A stretch of 64,000 nucleotides of DNA from Buxus sempervirens (taxonomy: Eukaryota > Streptophyta > Magnoliopsida > Buxales > Buxaceae), in the NCBI GenBank assembly GCA_947561395.2, contig OX387184.1:35268766-35332765 (forward strand), in the 5' to 3' direction. Positions 56,842 to 64,000 of the stretch are shown here, one piece after another (positions within the stretch are counted from its first letter, which is position 1; each line of letters starts with the position of its first letter). The notes beneath the pieces were generated by a model. It saw nothing but the letters and a program-made list of their open reading frames with translations, was not told where the DNA came from and did not search any database. A program made the translations under genes and the position numbers.

Positions 56842-58930
56842 ACCTCATCATCATCATTATCATTAAAACCCAGTTCCCACCAAAGTGGGATCGACAACAC
56901 GAATCTTGTCTCCCCATCCCATTCTGTCAAAACCGTTTTTGCAGGTGCATCTCTATGCCAAACTACTTTTGAATGTTTTCATTTTTTACTTTGTCTATTA
57001 ATTTTTGCAACAAGTCTATCCTATCATCCTCATATCAGTAACACTCATCTATGTTAATTCTTTGCCACCCAACACTCTACATCATATATAACATAGTTGT
57101 TCTAATTGCTATCTTATAAAACTTCTCTTCCACCCAACATTCTGCATCATATAACATAGTTGGTCTAATTGCTCTCTTATAAAACGTACCCTTTAATTTA
57201 ATTGGAACATGCTTATCACACAATACCTTAGAAGCCCGCCCCCCCCCCCGCTTAAGTCAAATGACTCAAATCCTATGTGCTACATCTTCATCAATTTATC
57301 CATCTTTTTTAACCACTTATCTAAGATATTTGAACTTATTGCTTAAAGGGATATCTTGATTGAAAAATCTAATTAATTTCATTAGTTATATTGTTATTTG
57401 TGTTAAAAGGACATTTCATATATTTAGTCTTCACAGGACTTACTTTAAAACACTTTGATTCTAAGGTATCTGTCCACAATTCTATCCTAATATTTACTCC
57501 TCTAACATGACCAACCAAGACTATACCATCTGCAAATAACTTACACTAAGGCAGCTCAACTTGAGTACGACTCATCAACATAACATAACTAAAGCAAATA
57601 GAATAAGGGATAATAGTTAAACCATGATGCAAACCTATCTTAATCGGAAACTTAGTGGTCTCACCGCCAATAGTTTTCACTATAGTTAAGTCTCCCTCAT
57701 GCATATCCTTGTTTGCATCAATATATTGCATTGACACACCTTTTTTTATACAAAGACCACCAAATTAATTCTCTTCCAACCCTATCATATGCTTTTTTCT
57801 AAATCAACAAAAACCATATGTAGATCTTTTTTCTATTCTCCAAACTTTTCTATTAACTATCTAAGTAAAAATATAACTTTGGTAATGAACCTTACAAGCA
57901 TAAGTCCAAAATTGGTCTTCTGTAACTCTTGTTATTATCCTTAATCTATGTTGAATCACTCTTTCCCACAATTTCGTAGTGTGACTTATAAGTTTAATTC
58001 CATGATAATTTGAACACTCCTGCAAATCTTCGTTATTCTTATATATTGGTATTATTTTACCGATACTCCAAGCATTTGGCACTTTCCAACCCTTAAAATT
58101 TCATTAAATAATTTAGTCAACCAAGATACATCAATATCTCCTATAAATTTTCATACCTTATAGGGATGCCATCTAGGCTCAAAGGCTTTGCCCATTCTCA
58201 TTTTCACTAGAGCATCTTCAACTTCTACAGCTCGAACTCAACAAATATAGAATTGTTCTCTAGTTCTATTAATGCTATCATCCATGTAAAATCTAGATCT
58301 TTGTGCCCCGTCCCCATTTAATAGTTTCATAAAACATTCTCTCCACCTTTCTTCAATCTCCTCATCTTTTACTAAAACTCTAGAATCGTCACTTTTAATA
58401 CATCTAACATGATCTAAGTTCCTCATTTTCTACTCTTTAAATCTTGATAGTTTATAGTTAAGTTTTTACCTTCTTAGTACCTAACTTGTTAAACAAGTTG
58501 TAATAGGCATGTTTTTAAGCCTCACAAATTTTCTTCTTGGTCACTTTTTTAACATATTTATATCTTTTTAACTTTGCTTGGTTTTACTCTTTTGCCAAAT
58601 TTTAAAATAAAGTCTTATCTTTTCTCTCTAATAGCATCTTAGCCTATATCACACCGCACCAAGCTTCCCTATAAACTGGAATACTACCTTGCAATTCTTG
58701 TAACACTTCTTTTCCAAGTCTTATGATGCAATTGGCCATTTCATTCCACAACCTAATCAGATCACCCATCAGGTCCCAGTTGGCCTCTTTCATTAACTTA
58801 TTCCCAAAATCTACTAAATTCTCTCCTTTCAACTTCCACTATTTTATTTTTGGGTTTATTTTAGTATATTTGTTTTTATCAAAATCAAATCTGGGAGAGA
58901 ATGCTCTTGGTAGGTCATTCTCAAATTATA
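56842..58930 (-). pseudogene. RTE-type LINE, 5'-truncated and dead
   Basis: Minus-strand order from right to left is as follows. An upstream linker has LWNEMANCIIRLGKEVLQEL (58832-58644). DLDHV-like RCIKSDDSRVLVKDEEIEERW follows (58420-58240). The RT fragment has IGKIIPIYKN and NYHGIKLISHTTKLWERVI (58060-57930), then GLHHGL and LFADGIVLV (57540-57515), where the second Asp of the FADD catalytic pair is Gly. A repeated LYDAECW segment is at 57060-57190 and DKVKNENIQ near 56980. The 3' end (56840-56960) has the caccaaagtgggatcgac phrase and an ATG trinucleotide tail typical of plant RTE LINEs. There are many frameshifts. Confidence 0.82.
57061..57190. repeat. 65-bp tandem duplication within the RTE LINE
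   Basis: The phrase ccacccaaca(c/t)tct(a/g)catcatat, continuing to attgct-tcttataaaac, occurs twice in a row (about 57065 and 57130). It duplicates the part of ORF2 encoding the RAIRPTMLYDAECW segment. Confidence 0.75.
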
Positions 58931-59078
58931 AGCAGGTTTTAGTCAACTGACATAGTAACGTAAAGAAACTCACTTCTTGCAAAACAAGCAACTTATGCTA
59001 CTATGGAAGATAATGAGATCATACATAGAACTTTTGCAAACTACTTTTCTATTTAGAAGGAAAAACCCTTGGTAGTGA

Positions 59079-59535
59079 TGTAACGCCCCACTCCCTCGCA
59101 ACGATATTGTCCTCTTTAGCCCATCAGGCCTCACAGGTTTGCTCTTGGGTTTTATCCCTGAGGGAGTCACAAGCCTACATATATAAACCTTCACCTTCCT
59201 CTCTGCAAGCAATGTAGGATCCGGGATCTCACAATCCACCACCCTAACGGTTGCATATCCCCGTGCAGTAGCCTGCCAACCCACTAACTTGAGCCCGCCG
59301 AAATGTACCAAACCAACTTTTGGGTCCCACATTTCCGGTTGGAGTCCAACTCTAATACCATTCTGCAAGTCCATGATCCCACCCACAACGATATTGTCCG
59401 CTTTGGCCCATTGAGCCTCACGATTTTGCTCTTGGGTTTTACCCCAAAAGGCCTCGTTGCTTGAGGGAATCACAAGCCTACATATATAGACCTTCACATT
59501 ACCTCTCTAAGCAATATGGGATCCAAGATTTCTAG
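59079..59535 (-). mobile_element. Complete TRIM (short LTR retrotransposon), 457 bp
   Basis: Two direct repeats, 59079-59233 and 59374-59535, share caacgatattgtcc, tttgctcttgggtttta, cacaagcctacatatata and the gatcc-agat end; these are the LTRs. A perfect 5-bp duplication, AGTGA, flanks the whole (59074-59078 and 59536-59540). Between them the minus strand has TGGTATTAGAG (complement of 59350-59360), a tRNA-Met primer-binding site just after the 5' LTR, so the element is in minus orientation. The internal region is only 140 bp and noncoding. The LTR wording (gatccca-cat..., gacaatatcgtt, ggggcgttaca) is that of a widespread plant TRIM family. Confidence 0.88.
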
Positions 59536-59540
59536 AGTGA

Positions 59541-62500
59541 ACATATCATAAAATATGATTTATATCTTTATTTTCAGAGTCAATAATGAAATACAGTTAT
59601 TGTATAGAGCTCACATGCTGTTATATATTCATCATTAATACAGTTATTTAGGTGTGTCATGGTTCTTTTGTGTCGCATGCATTTAATTGAAATAAATTGT
59701 TACTGAATCTTTTATTAACTGAGACCTTATAGCTCCATTATCTAAATGTAAGCATTTTCACACCAGGAACCAAAAATAATGCTTTGTTCTCTCTAGTTGG
59801 GTGCAACAACAATAATCCTTTTATGCAATTCCAATCTATCAAAAAACGTTATGGGATACAGTTTATATAAACAACATCAGTGCATTGTGCATAGATGTAC
59901 TATTCAGTAGAAATGATAATAAGCAATGCAAGATCAAAAATTTGCCACCTCAGAAAAAGACAAACAAGTTTAAATTAATACTAGCCAAATATTTTGTCTT
60001 TCAGTTACAATCTTCATAAATTATATCCTAGAAAAAGATATTACAGTTTACAAGATCGACCTTATTCCCTACCAAGTAGGGCTGAAAAAATGCACCAGCA
60101 ACTACAAGATTGCTTCTTGGTATGCCCTTTCTTCAAATCCAACTTTAATAGCGCAACTATAATAGTCTACGAATGTTTCAATTTTGATTTTTCTGATTAT
60201 CTCATTAGGGGAGCCTGGCCAAATGTTGGCCACATTTTGCCATCATGGAAGCCGTCATAGGGGAAAATGGGGACATTTTGGAAAAAAAAAATTTTAAAAA
60301 CTTCAAATTGAAATTTGTAGGAATTTTAAATGACAGTAAATTACATTTAAAGCCCCTGAACTATTAATATGTGTGTGTATGTGTGCATTTCTATTAATAT
60401 ATAGTAGCTCACACATATGTAGGCAAGTATAACTGCTTTTTAGTCACAATATGTAGAAATCACCAAACTGATTAAATTATAATGCAAAATTTATAAAGAC
60501 TAAAACTAGAGATAACGTTATGGGAACAACATAAAATATGACAGACTGTGTATATGGTATATATAGATGTGAACCTATCAAAGTATCATTAGTATAAATC
60601 AAAGAAATTCAAAATGAAAACAAAAAATGAGTAAAATAATCCTATAAAATTTTAAGAAATGTCCAGTAGGATCAAACTATTAAAGAACAAGGATAAATGA
60701 CAATATTACATCCATAACACTAGCTCAAAGTCATATCCATCCATTGACTGCTATGCCAGCAAAATTTCACCAGTACATATGGGTTCTTAAACAAAACCTG
60801 CCTAATTCCATCCGTACCAGTTGAAATTTGAGATTTACAGACATGAGAGAGAAGAGTGAGTGTGTATGAGAACAAGAGTGGACAGAGAGGAGGGAAAATT
60901 CAGCTTTTGCTAGTAAAAATTTGAGGTTTAAATATGATAGAGAGAGAGAGTGTGTGTGTGACGGAGGGAGGGAGGAGAATTCCACTGCTATGTCATCTCC
61001 ATCTCCCTCTTTTCCAATGAATATTGACAGACTACAAAACAGGTTAAAAAAAGTAAATTACAAAATTCAGTTTGAGTATGATGAGATTACAAGTAACACC
61101 TACATATTTTGAAATAGCACTGATCTCCCTCAATATATATATATATGGTTGGTTATTACATTCACATTCCTCCTAGAAAGTGACAATTGCAATATGCTAA
61201 AATTCATTAATTTTTCAGGATCATTATACTGTTGTAAATTAAGTCGATTAGTTAAGTGACACTTTATACCCATTAAAAAATAACAAATTTCATAATTTGC
61301 ACTTATTTAAGATAAATTATTGTTCCCATTTAACACTCTCTTTCTTCAAACCATATATTTAAATAAAAATTTCCATCGTTGAAAATAACATTTAACAATT
61401 GTCTTTATAAAAGTAAGACAGTTCTAATTAGTGAAAATTCAATAAAATTGGTTGAAATCATTAGCTATGACACGTCAATGTAATAGATAACAAAATTTGA
61501 AGTGATCTTAGACTTTTCTAACTTCCAAAAAAAATTTGGATTTTTCTGAAAGTCTTACGACAATTGCAAGAGCAACTTGTCGGCCAAATAGCATGACAAA
61601 CCACGAGTAAAATAATGTCAAAACCAGAATTGCGAAACTAATCTCCATCGGATGCAGGATGGCTATGTTCCATAAATAATTAAAATGCTGTGGCCAGCTC
61701 AGTATATTATGATTCCACTCAATGCAGTCCCCGAAATATCTCTCACACTCATCTAAGATGATATTAACTAACATCATTATGAGGGAATATTAAGGGAAGT
61801 ATTTTTAACGAATTCTCATTATTCATCAGAAAAAAAAGTACTAGGTGATGGACACAATGACAGCAAGAACAAGCATAGGTGGTGGTGGCTAAGAATCATA
61901 TCCTAGGTGCTATGGTTTCCAAGAAAAACTGCACATCCATATCCATACCCTCCTTTACCAGATGGAAAGTCACACCAGTACTTTTAGGGCATAATCTCAT
62001 ATCATTGAACATCACTTCTCATTCATAACTCTTGGAAGATGACTGTGTAGGCAAGCATGGATGGTAGCCTCCAGCTCTATTACATCCTCCCTTTATAGGC
62101 CCTGTATATGATGCAATAGAAGATAAACACAATTGCCCACATACAAGATCCATAGACTGAAAGCTATTAGATATCAATGCCTCCTCTAGCATAACAATAT
62201 GCTTCTTCCCCTTTCCCAAATGCTTTTACTGTTAGTGTGAATAATTGATCCACTGTAGCCCTATAAAGGGGCCACCTAGTCCTTATCCTAAGTATCATAT
62301 TGAAATTGACTCCTTATTATCTTTTTAATTTTTTTTTCAAGCATTCTTAGAAAATTTTTAAATTTTCTTAATTTAATTTTTTTTTTCAAGTCTTAAAATA
62401 AAGCCTTCTCTTTTTAACAATCTTTTACACATTATTACCCACCTTTAAGGTTTTTCTTTTGTAGACTGAATTTTACCTCCATATTCTCGAGAGACCACTT

Positions 62501-64000
62501 TCCATACTCAATTAATATAATTGTTCATTTATCTTAAATTTGTGTTAGTTTGTTTCTAGAACCCATGATTCCACTTTCACTAATTTATCTTTGCAATTGA
62601 CAATTATCCCCTTAGGTGCCACCATTATATATATATATATTGAGAGGGGGGGGGAGAGACGGATCATTTTTTGTTTTCTACTTCATTTCCACATCTTAAT
62701 GCAAAAATCTGTTAGCAACTTATCATCAACCTATTTTTCAAAGAAAGGCATTCTTCTCAAATGACATTAAAATCTTTGCAAATTCCTAAGTTTTGAGGAA
62801 AATTCTACTTCAACTTAAAATTTGTTCCACTCTTTGGAACAAATAGTGTTCAACTCTCTTCAAAAGAGCCTATTTATTAGTGCAACATCCTAATCCATAC
62901 AAACTCAAAAATTGCTTCTTCCAACTCGTTCCTCAATCCAAAGCCCCATGTTTCATGCATTTTATCATATCCTCCAACTCCTCTCCAACACGACCATTTA
63001 AATTCCCACACATAAATAATTTCTGGACCTAAACGATTCATTTCTTACTCAGATTATTTTTTGATGTTTCTTTGAAACCTAACTGGTGCATATGCACTAA
63101 TAATGCTAGGAATCTCTATCTAAAGGCTAATTTAAATAGAATTAACTACATCATCCTTTGTATCCTTTCTAGCCAACATTCTTACACCATTTCCATTGTT
63201 GTCCCTTCCCATATATCAGAATTCATACTGATCAAGCTCTTCAACTTTGTCTCCTTTTCATTAGTTTACTGCTTATAGATTACACTAATTCTCCTTCTCT
63301 TCTTCACACGCACTTCTACTCTTTTGGACAGGCCTTTTTATTCGCATCCCTCTACTTCAACACAAGAATTATTGCCTACTTACCACTTCAAACAAGTATT
63401 GTTGTATTGCATCATTGACAAAGGACACCTCACTATTGCTCAACCAAGTTATTCTGTAACACATCATCTTTGGATGACACCTTGTTACAAGATCAAATAA
63501 TGATTAGGATTCATTTCGTGAGAGATTTAACCAAATTCAACTATCATATCTCACTTGAGCTCGGGACCAGGGATGCCCAAAAAATATATCAAAGCAAGAT
63601 ACATCAATGACAAGGTTGACAAAGTTCCGACTCGTTCCATTAATCTTTTTGTATCTGCCTGTTGAATTGGTTTTACATTGTATGACATTTTCATGTTGAA
63701 AAAATTTTATGGATGTTTTTAAATGTCAGTTGTCATTCATGCCAAATAGTGTGAAATTGCTTCTCTAGTTGCCTCTTTATGTCATATAAATTGTCCTATA
63801 TTTTCAGTCTGTTAATATGTCTTGAAATTAAATTAGAAACTTCCTACTTTCCTTAATGTTCCCCTTGTTTACCAAGTTTTCTAGCCAGAGGAAAATATCT
63901 CAATATACATTGATTGATGCTTCTCCTTCCGAAAGGAACATCCTAGTCCAATTGAAATTTAAACTTCAAGATTGATTACTTTCTGTAGCTCCAAATGAAC
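59541..64000. other. Presumed VPS52 5' intron or flank, nothing recognised
   Basis: AT-rich DNA with GA/GT and AT microsatellites (60936-60960, 61132-61145, 62625-62641). Open frames at 59994-60260, 61508-61777 and 63072-63278 have no similarity I recognise. The missing N-terminal VPS52 exon was looked for on the minus strand (acidic FEED/LEGLQQELEEC-like sequence) and not found. Confidence 0.5.

Noticed and set aside
59079-59535. Possible Cassandra-type TRIM with 5S rRNA in its LTR
   Set aside because: The LTRs contain no 5S promoter words, and the wording fits the other common TRIM family with a gacaatatcgtt/gttaca end.
61508-61777. 89-codon hydrophobic frame, considered as a membrane protein or the missing VPS52 exon
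   Set aside because: It has no VPS52-like sequence, no recognisable family, and no convincing start or splice context.
1-64000. CRISPR arrays, tRNA or rRNA genes, bacterial promoters and operons
   Set aside because: None was seen. Intron structure, transposon content and VPS52 exons show plant nuclear DNA.

Overview
This is nuclear DNA of a flowering plant, most likely a woody species with large introns. It is AT-rich, has no operon-like gene packing, carries GT-AG introns, and is full of plant transposable elements (L1-type and RTE-type LINEs, hAT relics, a Helitron, solo LTRs, a TRIM, MITEs, and pararetrovirus-like sequence). I cannot name the species.

The only host gene I can support is VPS52, a subunit of the GARP/EARP vesicle-tethering complexes, on the minus strand. 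Six consecutive internal exons are readable at 55025-55120, 50255-50356, 21197-21280, 15894-15974, 15388-15531 and 11725-11816. Each has GT/AG borders and an uninterrupted frame, and together they give about 199 residues. The first exon(s) must lie to the right of 64000 or were missed; the rest of the protein lies to the left of base 1. Almost everything else in the window is VPS52 intron (and beyond the last exon seen, presumed intron). One intron (21281-50254) is 28,974 bp long.

Layout, left to right. 1-2048: decayed hAT transposase. 2049-5460: LTR-like noncoding sequence with internal repeats. 5807-9862: Helitron with an 18-bp perfect palindrome before its CTAG end. 11725-15974: three VPS52 exons separated by introns carrying two truncated L1 LINEs. 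16833-19913: long solo LTR. 20270-20620: RTE LINE end. 21197-21280: exon. 22341-29450: a pile of L1 LINEs, including a 3.8-kb element with a perfect 13-bp target duplication inserted into an older LINE. 29740-32022: hAT relic, MITE and a poly(A) retro-insert. 33047-34170: another LINE. 34170 to about 47650: a rearranged endogenous pararetrovirus-like (Caulimoviridae-type) complex. 48229-49458: hAT zinc-finger relic and MITEs. 50255-55120: two VPS52 exons. 56479-59535: MITE, RTE LINE and a complete TRIM with a 5-bp target duplication. 59541-64000: nothing recognised.

The most unusual region is the pararetrovirus-like complex. On the minus strand it has a coat-protein-like segment, a CCHC zinc knuckle and an aspartic protease (DTGA, then ILGRPF). 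After the protease comes an unrecognised coding stretch where reverse transcriptase would be expected. Head-to-head with it, on the plus strand, a long gene carries a Cys/His-rich segment and then a DEDD-type 3'-5' exonuclease domain of the RNase D/Mut-7/WRN kind. It lies immediately upstream of a 35S-like promoter (TATA box, poly(A) signal, tRNA-Met primer-binding site). The leader with that binding site then forms a 1.4-kb-arm inverted repeat. All of it is broken by stops and frameshifts. Extra copies of the promoter and leader, one split by a solo LTR and a PIF/Harbinger-like element, allow the insertions to be defined to the base by comparison within the window.
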